Notes: generated by a model from the sequence alone, not told the origin. Positions 50,416 to 59,998 are shown, counted from the stretch's first letter. The stretch: 64,000 nt of DNA from Ornatilinea apprima (GCF_001306115.1 NZ_LGCL01000041.1:1-64000), one strand, 5' to 3'. A program made the numbers and translations.

Positions 50416-51123
50416 ATGAAATCCTCTCAAAACAGAACTCCCATGCCCAAGCGCTGGCTCACCACGCTCTTCCTGGCTCTGAGCGCGGCAGCCTGGGCCG
50501 GCTGTTCGCCTCAAAACCAATCCATCCTGCCGTCTCCCAACCGCTGGAGCGTCTACGTTCCTGTTCTTGCCCTGGTGGTTATCTTCTTCCTATTTCTGAC
50601 TGTCGCCCTCACCCTGCTTGCCCTTTCGGTTACCATCTGGATCGGGTGGGGGCGGGGCTGGCGGCCTAAAGACGGCTTCAAGCAGCTTCTCCACACCGCT
50701 TACCAGGCCCGGCCCGAATCTCACACCCAACCTGTCCGCGTTCGCAAAGCGTCCAAAGAAGTCGCCGCTTCTGCGCCCGCCGCTGCCCCCTCTCGCGCCG
50801 AAGTTACCCAGCAAATCGCCGTCCTCAAACGCGCCTGGCGCACCCGCCGCTTAGCGCTGGAAGACCTGCAGCGCTCGCAAAAACAGGTGATCTTGCGCCA
50901 GGCCGTGCAGCACGGGCAGGGCACCCAGGCCTGGTTGATCTCTCAGCCGCCCGAACTGGAAACCCATTCCCTGGACCCCATCCTTCAGCGCATTTTTGAC
51001 TCGCCAGAGCACCCCGCTTTTGCGCAATCGCTACGCGCCATTCAAGAGAGCAAGCAAGAACTGCTGGAAATGCAGCGCCAAATCCGCGAGCTGCTCGGCC
51101 AATCGCGCAATGGAGGCAGGTAA
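50416..51123 (+). CDS. Uncharacterised membrane protein, pair member 1
   Basis: A 235-residue protein of unknown function. Two hydrophobic segments lie near the start: a signal-like one (LTTLFLALSAAAWAGC, about 14-29, a weak lipobox) and a long one (VPVLALVVIFFLFLTVALTL, about 46-65, continuing to 77). A basic, Ala/Pro-rich region then leads to a helical C-terminus that looks able to form a coiled coil (SLRAIQESKQELLEMQRQIR). A TATAAT at 50367-50372 is the likely -10 box. It is followed after six bases by pair member 2, and together they precede dnaE. Confidence 0.68.
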   Translation: MKSSQNRTPMPKRWLTTLFLALSAAAWAGCSPQNQSILPSPNRWSVYVPVLALVVIFFLFLTVALTLLALSVTIWIGWGRGWRPKDGFKQLLHTAYQARPESHTQPVRVRKASKEVAASAPAAAPSRAEVTQQIAVLKRAWRTRRLALEDLQRSQKQVILRQAVQHGQGTQAWLISQPPELETHSLDPILQRIFDSPEHPAFAQSLRAIQESKQELLEMQRQIRELLGQSRNGGR

Positions 51124-51129
51124 ACATTC

Positions 51130-52149
51130 ATGAACGCGTCCACTCAGCCGGTTGAACTGAACACCGCCATGCTCGAAGCCCTTTCGCGGGTTACGCCTGG
51201 CTCGCGCGGACCGCTCTCTCCCCTGGCGCCGCACGAATATTCGTTTGAAGTTGATGAACCCATCCGCCAGCTAGTGGACCAGGGCTTTCTCAACCTGTCG
51301 GGCGAGCCGCAAGACTGGTTTTTACCGCTGCTGGAAACCCTGTTGAACCCCACCCGCGTCATCGAGCTGGACGCCAGCACCGGGCAGGATATTTCCCTGG
51401 CAATTTTCCTTCGCGAAGACTCGCCGGTAGTTACCCTGCGGCAGCTTGAAGGCCAGCGCCTTCAACTGGTGGCCCCCGATCAGCCGGAAGAATGCATGCA
51501 AATCCTCAGAACCTTGCCCGCCCCTGCCGACGCGGCCTTCAGCGCCAATCTCAATCTGAGCGAAAGCCGCCTGCTGGGCGCCCTCATTGATATCCAACGC
51601 CAAACCGCGCTGGTCTCTGCCATTCGCGGCCGCCAGCAAACCGCGGAGATTTTACCGGTGCAAAGCCGGGTGAGCAGCCTGCAGCGCGCGCTTAAAGATT
51701 CACAGGCCAATTTACTCTCGCTGGCCTGGTCGGCCAGCGCCTGCCTCAACAGCCTGCTGTCTGCCACCACCGAAAGCGATCCATCCCTAGAGCGAGACCT
51801 GCAAAACCTGGCCACCACCCGTCTTATCTCCTTTGACCGCGGCGAATACCAGCTTGATCCGCTGGTTGCCTCATGGGCCAATCACTTGCTTCTGCCCCAA
51901 GCCGGGCTTTCGCTCACCTTGCGCCAGCAAAACCTGGAAGGCAAAGTGCAAATCGAAAGCCTGATCTCCCTGCTTTCTCCAGACACCCATTTCACCATTA
52001 TGGCTCGCGGGGGAGGCGTGGTCTCTTTCAACCCGCTCAACCCATCTTCCCTGCCGGAGATTTCCATCCGGCTGCTGCGCGGAGAAGGCTCTCTCTACGA
52101 TCTGACCGGCCTGGGCAATTTACTCACCGACGTGGCGGTTTTCTTTTAA
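51130..52149 (+). CDS. Uncharacterised protein, pair member 2
   Basis: A 339-residue soluble protein that I cannot assign. It is leucine-rich with a mixed alpha/beta pattern. Segments include HEYSFEVDEPIRQLVDQGFL, SLAIFLREDSPVVTLRQLEG and HFTIMARGGGVVSFNPLNPS. It has no signal peptide or membrane segment. It starts six bases after pair member 1 and overlaps no other gene. The pairing of a membrane-anchored coiled-coil protein with a soluble partner suggests a complex, but the role is unknown. Confidence 0.65.
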   Translation: MNASTQPVELNTAMLEALSRVTPGSRGPLSPLAPHEYSFEVDEPIRQLVDQGFLNLSGEPQDWFLPLLETLLNPTRVIELDASTGQDISLAIFLREDSPVVTLRQLEGQRLQLVAPDQPEECMQILRTLPAPADAAFSANLNLSESRLLGALIDIQRQTALVSAIRGRQQTAEILPVQSRVSSLQRALKDSQANLLSLAWSASACLNSLLSATTESDPSLERDLQNLATTRLISFDRGEYQLDPLVASWANHLLLPQAGLSLTLRQQNLEGKVQIESLISLLSPDTHFTIMARGGGVVSFNPLNPSSLPEISIRLLRGEGSLYDLTGLGNLLTDVAVFF

Positions 52150-52225
52150 CATTGGTGCGTTCATCCCTATCTTAAAATACCAGACGTTTTAAGATTGCCT
52201 GGCGCCATCCGACGCTTCAATTGGT

Positions 52226-52231
52226 TATAAT
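52226..52231 (+). promoter_or_regulatory. Possible -10 box of dnaE
   Basis: A perfect TATAAT lies 92 bases before the dnaE ATG at 52324. No -35 match exists at the right distance, so the call is tentative. Confidence 0.3.
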
Positions 52232-52323
52232 AAAATTGTTCTAGGAATCGTACTCTCAAAGCGGCCGTCCAAAAGATTGGCTGCTTGATGTTTCTTAATT
52301 CACGACAAGGGGTTTTACCGGGT

Positions 52324-55300
52324 ATGTCTTTCGTCCACCTGCATGTTCACTCTCAATACTCATTGCTGGATGGCTACAGCAGTATTTCCAAGCTGGTCAA
52401 CCGCGCCAAAGAAATGGAAATGCCTGCCCTGGCTCTGACGGACCACGGCACCATGTTTGGCGTGATTGAATTTTTCAACACGGCCACCAAAGCCGGTATC
52501 AAACCCATCATCGGCCTGGAGACTTATGTCTCTGCCCGCCGCATGACCGACCGCGACCCGCAGTTAGACAAGCGCTCGTACCACCTTCTCTTGCTGGCCG
52601 AAAACGAAACCGGTTACCAGAACCTCCTCCAAATCGCCTCCGATTCGCAGCTACAAGGGTTTTATTACAAACCGCGCATTGACCACGAATACCTCGCCGC
52701 GCATTCCCAGGGCCTTATCGCCACCTCGGCCTGCCTGGCCGGTGAAATTCCCCGCACCATCATCGAACAGGGAGAAGAATACGCCGCCAAAAAACTGGAT
52801 TGGTATTACGAGGTCTTCGGCAAAGACAACTTCTTCCTGGAATTGCAGCACCACAACATCAAAGAACTTCACCAGGTCAACAAAACCCTGCTGGAGATGG
52901 GCAAGCGCTACAACGCCCGCTATCTGGCCACCAATGACGTTCACTACGTTGACCGCGCCGATGCCCGCTACCAGGATATTATGCTGGCCATCCAGACCGG
53001 GTCGCTCCTTACCGACCCCGACCGCATGCGCATGGATGAAGACACCTATTATCTGCGCTCGCCGCAAGAAATGGCCGTTCTCTTCGCGGATGTGCCAGAG
53101 GCCATCAGCAACAGCCTGTTGATCGCCGAGCGATGCAACGTCAACCTCAAACCCACCGGCTATCACCTGCCGCTTTTTGAGGTCCCTTCCTCAGAAACCC
53201 CGGCCACTTATCTTCGCAAGCTCTGTGAAGAGGGCTTGCAGCTCCGCCTGGGGTCGCGCGCTTCTGACCCTGAAGTGCGCAAGCGCCTCGATTACGAACT
53301 CGAAGTCATTCACAACATGGGCTTCGATGCCTACTTCTTGATTGTGTGGGACTTGTGCCAGCATGCCGCCGAACGCAACATCTGGTACAACGCGCGCGGA
53401 TCCGCCGCCGGTTCGCTGGTGGCGTACACCCTCTCCATCACCATGGTCGAGCCAATCGAGCACGGCCTGATCTTCGAGCGCTTTCTCAACCCCAGCCGCA
53501 TCAACATGCCCGATATCGATCTTGACTTTCAAGACGACAAGCGCGCTGAAATGATGCAGTACTGCTCCGAGAAATACGGCGAAGATAAAGTCGCCCAGAT
53601 TATCACCTTTGGCACGCTGGGCGCGAAAGCCGCCATCCGCGATGTGGGCCGCGTGATGGACATTCCCCTTTCCGAAGTGGACCGCATTTCCAAAATGCTC
53701 CCCACCATTCCCGGTAAAGGTCTGGATCTGAAAACCGCCGTGCAGGAAATTCCGGAGCTGAAAGCCGTCTACGCAGAGGCGGATTACATCCGCGACCTGA
53801 TCGACACCGCCAGCGAAATGGAAGGTGTGGTGCGCAACGCCGGCACACATGCCTGCGGCGTCATCATCACCGACCAGCCCATCACCACCTACGCGCCGCT
53901 GCACCGGCCCACCAGCAACGCCGAAGACACGCCCATCAAATCAGTCGCACAGTTTGAAATGTCCATCGTCGATTCGATGGGCCTCCTCAAAGTGGACTTT
54001 TTGGGTCTGATCACCCTCACCATCATGCAGCGCGCCTGCGACCTGATTAAGGCCCGCCACGGCAAAGATTACAACCTTTACAACATCCCTCTCGACGATC
54101 CTTACACCTTTGAGTTTTTGGGCCAGGGGCGCACTGCCGGCGTGTTCCAACTGGAAGGCACCGGTATGACACGCTATCTGGTGCAGATGAAGCCCCAGAA
54201 CCTCTCCAACATTATCGCCATGGTGGCGCTCTATCGCCCCGGCCCGCTGAAGTTCATTCCGGATTACATCAAATGTATGCACGGCGAGCAGCCAGTTACT
54301 TACCGCCACCCCGCGTTGGAGCCCATTTTCAAAGAGACCTTCGGTATTCCAATCTACCAGGAACAAATCATGTTCGCCGCGATGGACTTGGCCGGTTACT
54401 CCGCCTCTGAAGCCGACGGCTTGCGTAAAGCTATCGCCAAAAAGAAAGCCGCTGACGTTGCCGAGCACCGCCAAAAGTTCATCGCTGGGGCAGTGGAACA
54501 CGGTATTGACCAGCCCACCGCCGAAGCCATTTTCACCGATTGGGAAGATTTTGCCAGCTACGGCTTTAACAAAAGCCACGCGGCGGTATACGCGGTTGTG
54601 GCCGTGGAAACCGCTTATCTGAAAGCTCACTACACCGTAGAGTACATGACTGCTCTGCTCTCGGCCTCAAAAAACGATAACGATAAAGTGGCGCTTTACG
54701 TAGCTGACTGCCGTTCCATGAACATAGACGTTTTGCCGCCTGACATCAATAACAGTGGGTGGGACTTTACCATCGAAGACCGCGCCGGTGTCCCTCCCGC
54801 CATTCGCTTTGGCCTGGGTGCGGTGAAAAACGTGGGGCAGGGCCCGGTAGACTTGATTCTGGAAGCCCGCCGCGAAGGGCCATTTAAGGACTTGAATGAC
54901 TTCTCCCAACGAGTCGACCTGCGCCATGTTGGCAAGCGCGCTCTCGACAGCCTGGTGCGCGTTGGCGCTCTTGACCAGTTTGGCCCCCGCAACGCACTGC
55001 TCGAAGCCCTGGATCGCATTCTCTCGGTCAGCGCCAGCCACTTCCGCGCGGTGCAGTCCGGCCAGCTCAGCCTGTTTGGGGCGGCAGCCGGCATGGATGA
55101 CCAGATTATTCTGCCCACTGCCCTGGTGCTGGACCAGCGCGAACAACTGGAATGGGAGCGCGAACTACTCGGATTGTATGTATCCGATCATCCCCTCACC
55201 CCCTACCTTAAAGTGCTGCAGAGCAAAGTAACCCATTATTCCAGCCAGTTGGCCGATGCCGCCAACCGCCAAATGGTTACTGTGGCCGGGCTGGTTACTC

Positions 55301-56304
55301 GTTTTCGCCGCCACGAGACTAAAAAAGGCAGCTTGATGGGCTTCGTCACCATTGAAGATATTCAAGGCCCCATCGAACTGCTCATGTTTCCAAAAACCTG
55401 GGACGCATACGGCAGCCTTATCATGAACGATGTGGTGATTACTGCCAAAGGCCGCGTTGATGCGGAAAACGGTGACCCAAAAGTGATTGTCGATAGCGTG
55501 GCGCAAGAGACCTTGCAGGAATACGAAAGCTACCTCGGCACCGAAGATCTGCTGGCCTTCAGCCCCGAAGACGCGCTTTTGCTCAGCCCGGAAGAAAGAG
55601 AATTTTTCGAGCAGGTAGAGTCCCCGGAGATTCGAGAAAGCACCGCTGCATACCCAGCTGCGCCCGCCGCGGTCCCATCGTTCACGTCTTCTTCCACGGC
55701 CGACCACGCGCCCGCGCAAAAAACTGAGCGCATCGTCCCTCCCATTCCCGAAATTCCTGATTGGGACCTCGCCCCCGAAGACGGTTTCCATTTTTCACCC
55801 TCACAGCCCGAACAGGCTGTTCCGGCCCAACCGAAAAGCGCCTCCCCGGCAGAGCTGCCCAAATCCGAGCCTCAACCGGCGCAGCCTGCCAGCCACCCCC
55901 CCGCGGCCCCCGCGCAGCAGCCCATCCTCACCCATCCCACACCCGAAGCGGAAAAACGCTTCCCGCCCGCCAGCCAGGCCTTTGGCCCGGCCACCTACTA
56001 CATGCCGCCTGCCAACTACACCTGGGGTAATCCCAAGTCCGACGAAGCCCCGCGCATGATCACGGTCACCCTGACCGGCAGCGGTCTGAAAAGTCGCGAC
56101 TCACGCAAGCTCAAATGCGTGTATAATTTGCTCCGTTCGTCTCCAGGCAGAGATAAGTTTTCTTTCGCGCTGCATGAAGGTGGCCGGTTTCGCCTGATTG
56201 AATTTCCCAATGACACGACCGGAATCAATCAAGACCTCATCAACCGGGTAGCCGAACTGGTAGGCGACGAGAACATTCAAGTCTCAGAGATCACATATTT
56301 ATAA
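52324..56304 (+). CDS. dnaE: DNA polymerase III subunit alpha
   Basis: A 1326-residue replicative polymerase. The PHP domain starts SFVHLHVHSQYSLLDG with the metal-binding HxH intact, and ALTDHGTMFG follows. The catalytic acids lie in PDIDLDFQDD (about 394-403). An OB fold lies near 980-1065 (TVAGLVTRFRRHETKKGSLM). A Pro/Ala/Gln-rich linker of about 115 residues (1110-1225) then leads to a small C-terminal domain beginning ITVTLTGSGLKSRDSRKLK. The ATG at 52324 gives the family N-terminus; a TTG at 52285 would add 13 odd residues. pfkA follows after 26 bases. Confidence 0.95.
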   Translation: MSFVHLHVHSQYSLLDGYSSISKLVNRAKEMEMPALALTDHGTMFGVIEFFNTATKAGIKPIIGLETYVSARRMTDRDPQLDKRSYHLLLLAENETGYQNLLQIASDSQLQGFYYKPRIDHEYLAAHSQGLIATSACLAGEIPRTIIEQGEEYAAKKLDWYYEVFGKDNFFLELQHHNIKELHQVNKTLLEMGKRYNARYLATNDVHYVDRADARYQDIMLAIQTGSLLTDPDRMRMDEDTYYLRSPQEMAVLFADVPEAISNSLLIAERCNVNLKPTGYHLPLFEVPSSETPATYLRKLCEEGLQLRLGSRASDPEVRKRLDYELEVIHNMGFDAYFLIVWDLCQHAAERNIWYNARGSAAGSLVAYTLSITMVEPIEHGLIFERFLNPSRINMPDIDLDFQDDKRAEMMQYCSEKYGEDKVAQIITFGTLGAKAAIRDVGRVMDIPLSEVDRISKMLPTIPGKGLDLKTAVQEIPELKAVYAEADYIRDLIDTASEMEGVVRNAGTHACGVIITDQPITTYAPLHRPTSNAEDTPIKSVAQFEMSIVDSMGLLKVDFLGLITLTIMQRACDLIKARHGKDYNLYNIPLDDPYTFEFLGQGRTAGVFQLEGTGMTRYLVQMKPQNLSNIIAMVALYRPGPLKFIPDYIKCMHGEQPVTYRHPALEPIFKETFGIPIYQEQIMFAAMDLAGYSASEADGLRKAIAKKKAADVAEHRQKFIAGAVEHGIDQPTAEAIFTDWEDFASYGFNKSHAAVYAVVAVETAYLKAHYTVEYMTALLSASKNDNDKVALYVADCRSMNIDVLPPDINNSGWDFTIEDRAGVPPAIRFGLGAVKNVGQGPVDLILEARREGPFKDLNDFSQRVDLRHVGKRALDSLVRVGALDQFGPRNALLEALDRILSVSASHFRAVQSGQLSLFGAAAGMDDQIILPTALVLDQREQLEWERELLGLYVSDHPLTPYLKVLQSKVTHYSSQLADAANRQMVTVAGLVTRFRRHETKKGSLMGFVTIEDIQGPIELLMFPKTWDAYGSLIMNDVVITAKGRVDAENGDPKVIVDSVAQETLQEYESYLGTEDLLAFSPEDALLLSPEEREFFEQVESPEIRESTAAYPAAPAAVPSFTSSSTADHAPAQKTERIVPPIPEIPDWDLAPEDGFHFSPSQPEQAVPAQPKSASPAELPKSEPQPAQPASHPPAAPAQQPILTHPTPEAEKRFPPASQAFGPATYYMPPANYTWGNPKSDEAPRMITVTLTGSGLKSRDSRKLKCVYNLLRSSPGRDKFSFALHEGGRFRLIEFPNDTTGINQDLINRVAELVGDENIQVSEITYL

Positions 56305-56330
56305 TTGCTTCAATGTAGTGAGGATGTTAA

Positions 56331-57308
56331 ATGGGTCAGAAATACAAATCAATTGGCGTGCTCACCTCGGGTGGCGACGCGCCAGGCATGAATGCCTGCA
56401 TTCGGGCAGTCGTGCGTTCTGCTTCAGCGATGAACATCAAAGTATGGGGGGTAGAGGGTGGATTCACCGGATTAATCCGCGGTAAATACAAAGAAATGGG
56501 CAACCGCGACGTGGGCAACATTCTCCAGCGCGGCGGCACCATTTTGCAAACCGCGCGCTGTGAAGAGTTTCGCGCCCCAGCCGGGCGCCGCGAAGCCCTG
56601 CGTGAAATGAATAACGCCGGTATGGAAGCCCTGGTGGTTATTGGCGGGGATGGCTCGCTCAACGGAGCGCAGAAACTGGCCGAACTGGGTGTTCCGGTCG
56701 TTGGTGTGCCTGCTTCGATTGATAATGACATTTACGGCACCGATATGGCCATAGGCGTGGATACCGCACTCAACACCATTGTAGATGCCATCGACAAACT
56801 GCGCGACACGGCCTCATCGCACACCCGCGCCTTTCTGGTAGAGACCATGGGGCACGCGTCGGGCTACCTGGCCATCCAGGCAGGTATTGTTACCGGGGCA
56901 GAAATGGTCCTTGTTCCCGAAGTCGCCACGAGTGTGGAAGATGTGGCTGCTCGTGTGGAAGAAGCCTACCGGCGTGGAAAAGCGCACTGTATCATTGTGG
57001 TGGCCGAAGGCTTCAGCCCCCCCACTAATGAACTTGCAGAAGCCATCGACAAGCTCGACCACGGATTTACCACGCGTGTCTCCATCCTTGGCCACATCCA
57101 GCGCGGTGGCAGCCCCACCGCCTTCGACCGCATGCTGGCCTCCCGCTTTGGCATGAAAGCGGTTGAATTTCTGGTTGACGGCAAATTAAATATGATGACC
57201 GCCCTGCGCGGCCGCGAAATTGTCCCCGTGCCGATAGCCGACGTGGTTTCCAACGCCCGCCCCGTCGCCGAAGAATACATCGAAATGGCGCGCGTGCTGT
57301 CTTTATAA
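56331..57308 (+). CDS. pfkA: 6-phosphofructokinase
   Basis: A 325-residue glycolytic kinase that phosphorylates fructose 6-phosphate. LTSGGDAPGMNACIRAVVR (11-29) and VIGGDGSLNGAQKL (103-116) form the nucleotide site. The catalytic Asp131 lies in PASIDNDIYGTD. G108 matches E. coli G104, and residue 128 is Ala rather than the Lys found in pyrophosphate-dependent enzymes, so ATP is the likely donor. MGHASGYLA and HIQRGGSPTAFDR are also intact. It follows dnaE in the same direction, a pairing seen in many bacteria. Confidence 0.93.
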   Translation: MGQKYKSIGVLTSGGDAPGMNACIRAVVRSASAMNIKVWGVEGGFTGLIRGKYKEMGNRDVGNILQRGGTILQTARCEEFRAPAGRREALREMNNAGMEALVVIGGDGSLNGAQKLAELGVPVVGVPASIDNDIYGTDMAIGVDTALNTIVDAIDKLRDTASSHTRAFLVETMGHASGYLAIQAGIVTGAEMVLVPEVATSVEDVAARVEEAYRRGKAHCIIVVAEGFSPPTNELAEAIDKLDHGFTTRVSILGHIQRGGSPTAFDRMLASRFGMKAVEFLVDGKLNMMTALRGREIVPVPIADVVSNARPVAEEYIEMARVLSL

Positions 57309-57332
57309 TTCACAACAAAGAATACTTAATAA

Positions 57333-57370
57333 GAAGACCCCTCCATTGTGTGTTCATGGAGGGGTCTTTA
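57333..57370. terminator. Bidirectional terminator between pfkA and lysS
   Basis: AAGACCCCTCCAT (57333-57345) pairs perfectly with ATGGAGGGGTCTT (57355-57367). T-rich sequence lies on both sides, so it serves both converging genes. Confidence 0.9.
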
Positions 57371-57376
57371 ATCTCG

Positions 57377-58897
57377 TTATTTCTCGTCGTCTCGATCGCG
57401 CAAATGTGGGAAGAGAATGACTTCTCGAATGGAATGCTTATCCGCCAGAAGCATCACCAGGCGGTCGATGCCCATGCCGAACCCCCCCTGGGGCGGCATA
57501 CCATATTTCATCGCCTGCAGATAGTCATCGTCCATCGGGTGGCGTTCTTCATCTTCATCCTCGTAAGCGCGCCCCATCTCCAGGAAGCGGCTCTCCTGGT
57601 CCAGCGGATCATTCAGCTCTGTGAAGGCGTTGCACAACTCCATCCCGCCGACAAAACCCTCAAACCGCTCCACCGTCTGCGGGTCGCCCGGTTTGCTTTT
57701 GGCCAGTGGAGAAATATCCCGCGGATAATCATACAAAAAGGTTGGCTGAATCAGGTTCGGCTCCAGAAAATCGCCCAGCAGTTGGTCCACCAGCTTGCCC
57801 CACGGAGCGCCTGGTTTGGGTTTAATGCCTTTGGCCTGCATCGCCGCCGCCAGGCTTTCGGCTTCGCGGTGCGCGTGAATGTCGATTCCAACCGCGTCCA
57901 TTAAACCCTGGCGCAGTTCCAAACGCCGCCAGGGTGGGTTCAAGTCAATCTCATTGCCCTTGAAAGTGGCCTTGCGCGTGCCCAACACCCGGTCGGCAAC
58001 ATGAGCCACCATATTTTCGGTAATTTCCATCACTTTCAGGTAATCGGCGTACGCCATGTAATATTCCAGCTGCGTGAATTCCGGATTGTGCTTGAAAGAC
58101 ACGCCCTCGTTACGGAAATCGCGGCCAATTTCATATACCCGGTCGAACATGCCCACCACCAATCGTTTCAGGTACAGCTCAAAAGAAATGCGCAGGTACA
58201 GGTCTTGCTTCAACTGGTTATGATGCGTCACAAACGGGCGCGCCGCAGCTCCACCGTAGATCGGCTGCAGAATGGGGGTTTCCACTTCGATGAAATCCAG
58301 GTTATCCAGATATTCACGGATCGCCCGCACCGTTTCGGTGCGCAGCCGGAAGATCTTGCGCACATCCGAATTCACTGCCAGGTCCGCATAGCGCTGCCGG
58401 AAACGTGTCTCCGGGTCATTCAGCGTGGCGTGGCGCACCACCTTGCCATCCACCACCTCATCTTTGGCCGCTGGCAGCGGCGAAATGGCCTTGGCCAGCA
58501 TGGTGAAGTCTTCTACATGAACCGAGATTTCGCCGGTTTTCGTGCGGAACAGGAAGCCGCTGGCCTGAATATAGTCGCCCAGGTCAAACAGATCGCGCAG
58601 AATGGTCATCTTTTCTTCGCCCAGTGTGTTTACCCGGAAGAAGAGCTGCAAACGCCCGGCGCGGTCTTCCACATGTGCGAAGCTGATCTTGCCCATCGGG
58701 CGCATGGAGCGCAGGCGCCCGGCCACGGTCACTTCCACGCGCGCTTCGGGGTTGGCGGCTTCGGCTTCTTCAAAAGCCTTCATCGCCTCAACCGTGGTAT
58801 GGCTGGGATTGGAGCGCGTGGGGTAAGGCTCCATCCCCAGTTCGCGCAAGCGGGCTATTTTTTCATATCGGTTTCGTTCCAGTTCATTTAAGTCCAT
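57377..58897 (-). CDS. lysS: Lysyl-tRNA synthetase, class II
   Basis: A 506-residue aminoacyl-tRNA synthetase. The N-terminal OB-fold (about 55-150) binds the anticodon. Class II motif 1 lies around [20 protein letters not shown], motif 2 around [20 protein letters not shown], and motif 3 is [13 protein letters not shown] near the end. The enzyme is full length. The ATG at 58897 is used because it starts the conserved N-terminal helix ([20 protein letters not shown]); an in-frame start ten codons earlier is weaker. greA lies upstream in the same direction with a terminator between. No T-box leader is visible. Confidence 0.95.
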   Translation of the reverse strand: MDLNELERNRYEKIARLRELGMEPYPTRSNPSHTTVEAMKAFEEAEAANPEARVEVTVAGRLRSMRPMGKISFAHVEDRAGRLQLFFRVNTLGEEKMTILRDLFDLGDYIQASGFLFRTKTGEISVHVEDFTMLAKAISPLPAAKDEVVDGKVVRHATLNDPETRFRQRYADLAVNSDVRKIFRLRTETVRAIREYLDNLDFIEVETPILQPIYGGAAARPFVTHHNQLKQDLYLRISFELYLKRLVVGMFDRVYEIGRDFRNEGVSFKHNPEFTQLEYYMAYADYLKVMEITENMVAHVADRVLGTRKATFKGNEIDLNPPWRRLELRQGLMDAVGIDIHAHREAESLAAAMQAKGIKPKPGAPWGKLVDQLLGDFLEPNLIQPTFLYDYPRDISPLAKSKPGDPQTVERFEGFVGGMELCNAFTELNDPLDQESRFLEMGRAYEDEDEERHPMDDDYLQAMKYGMPPQGGFGMGIDRLVMLLADKHSIREVILFPHLRDRDDEK

Positions 58898-58940
58898 GCG
58901 ACCTGCTACCTCAATATAAGTAATCAATGGTTATTTCACA

Positions 58941-58971
58941 AAAAACCCCGCCCAAAACGTTTCGGGCGGGG
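58941..58971 (-). terminator. Terminator of greA
   Basis: CCCCGCCC (58946-58953) pairs with GGGCGGGG (58964-58971). The minus strand continues into TTTTTTG. It separates greA from lysS. Confidence 0.85.
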
Positions 58972-58989
58972 GAATCGATCATCCCCGAA

Positions 58990-59457
58990 TTATTCTACCT
59001 TCAAAATGGTCACCGTAAAGGAACCCGCCGGCGCGTTAACCGTGACGGTGTCGCCTGCCCGACGGTTGACCAGGGCTTTGCCTAACGGTGATTCGTTGGA
59101 CACTTTTCCCTGCGAGGGATTGGCTTCTGCCGCGCCAACGATAACGTATTCTTCTGGCTCGCCGTCTTCCTCTTGAATGGTGACCCGCGTGCCAACCTGG
59201 ATCACACCAGTTTGTTTAACGCCCTCATCTACAATGCGAGCGGTTGCCAAAAGAATTTCCAGTTCTTTGATTCTGCCTTCCACAAAAGCCTGCTCATTTT
59301 TGGCCGCTTCGTATTCGGCGTTCTCAATTAACTCACCACCCTCAATGATGGCCTCGTGCAAACGTTCGGCGATCTCTTCCCTGCGCTCATCGCGAAGAAA
59401 ATCCAACTCTTTTTGTAATGCTTCAAACCCTTCTCGCGTCAAAAAAGATGTCGTCAT
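58990..59457 (-). CDS. greA: Transcription elongation factor GreA
   Basis: A 155-residue factor that enters the secondary channel of RNA polymerase and stimulates cleavage of backtracked transcripts. The N-terminal coiled coil (about 1-75) carries the acidic tip ELIENAEYEAAKNEQAFVEG. The C-terminal FKBP-like domain contains VSNESPLGKALVNRRAGDTV (about 120-139). AAGGGA lies before the ATG at 59457, so the in-frame extension upstream is rejected. A long leader with a terminator-like hairpin precedes it. Confidence 0.93.
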   Translation of the reverse strand: MTTSFLTREGFEALQKELDFLRDERREEIAERLHEAIIEGGELIENAEYEAAKNEQAFVEGRIKELEILLATARIVDEGVKQTGVIQVGTRVTIQEEDGEPEEYVIVGAAEANPSQGKVSNESPLGKALVNRRAGDTVTVNAPAGSFTVTILKVE

Positions 59458-59566
59458 CTTGGTTCCCTTGAGGTCCTTATGGTTAGTGTCCGGCGTGTCT
59501 TCTCCTGCTGCGCCAGAGATGTTGCTTTGGTACAAGTCTGATTGGATAAATTCGTTAAAAGAATAA

Positions 59567-59589
59567 AAACCACTCCGGTGGAGCGATTT
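59567..59589 (-). terminator. Terminator-like hairpin in the greA leader
   Basis: Read on minus, AAATCGCTCC-ACC-GGAGTGGTTT forms a 10-bp stem with two wobble pairs, followed by TTATTCTTTT. It lies about 110 bases before the greA start and about 35 bases after the predicted transcription start. Confidence 0.5.
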
Positions 59590-59628
59590 CGTGAAGCAAG
59601 AATCTCAAGCAGGTTTTTAGTAGTCCTT

Positions 59629-59657
59629 ATCTTATCACAAACTCTATGCCTGCGCAA
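59629..59657 (-). promoter_or_regulatory. Likely promoter of greA
   Basis: On the minus strand, TTGCGC (59652-59657) and TAAGAT (59629-59634) are separated by 17 bases. This predicts a leader of about 160 bases before greA. Confidence 0.45.
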
Positions 59658-59664
59658 GCCGTTT

Positions 59665-59931
59665 TCAAGCCGCCGTCTTGCTTGCCAGCCGCCGCGCGCC
59701 CCAACCCAACCCGCTGCCGGCTGCGCCCACCAGGCTGTAAATGAACACCCAGATCAAAAAGGTTTCATTGGCCACCAGCAGCATGAAAGCCATCGCCGCA
59801 ACAAACCCCAAAACACCTCCCACCCAAAACCGCCTGGTCAACCACCCCAAAATCCCCCCTGCCAGGAATAAAGCCAGCGGAAAAACCACAATCACCAAAA
59901 ATATCGTGTCCTCGTACCAGGGCATCATCAC
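59665..59931 (-). CDS. DUF2651-like small membrane protein
   Basis: An 88-residue membrane protein with three hydrophobic segments. VANETFLIWVFIYSLVG (about 53-69) is the conserved stretch of the DUF2651 (YbeC-like) family known from Bacillus. The first segment (IFLVIVVFPLALFLAGGILG) and the second (GGVLGFVAAMAFMLLV) fill most of the rest. AAGGTGATG precedes the start. The function of the family is unknown. It diverges from the DUF362 gene. Confidence 0.72.
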   Translation of the reverse strand: MMMPWYEDTIFLVIVVFPLALFLAGGILGWLTRRFWVGGVLGFVAAMAFMLLVANETFLIWVFIYSLVGAAGSGLGWGARRLASKTAA

Positions 59932-59992
59932 CTTCTTTCAAGCGTTAAATCGCATGTGCGACTTGCATTTAATAATATCTCCAAAATGTGGG

Positions 59993-59998
59993 TATAAT
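59993..59998 (+). promoter_or_regulatory. Probable -10 box of the DUF362 gene
   Basis: A perfect TATAAT lies 29 bases before the ATG at 60028. CCGGAG lies eight bases before the start. No clear -35 is seen. Confidence 0.4.

Noticed and set aside
58001-58891. 296-codon plus-strand frame opposite lysS
   Set aside because: The minus strand carries complete class II synthetase motifs. The plus-strand product has only His/Gln/Val-rich sequence.
58898-58990. T-box or other leader element before lysS
   Set aside because: The space holds only the greA terminator. No T-box sequence or specifier structure is visible.
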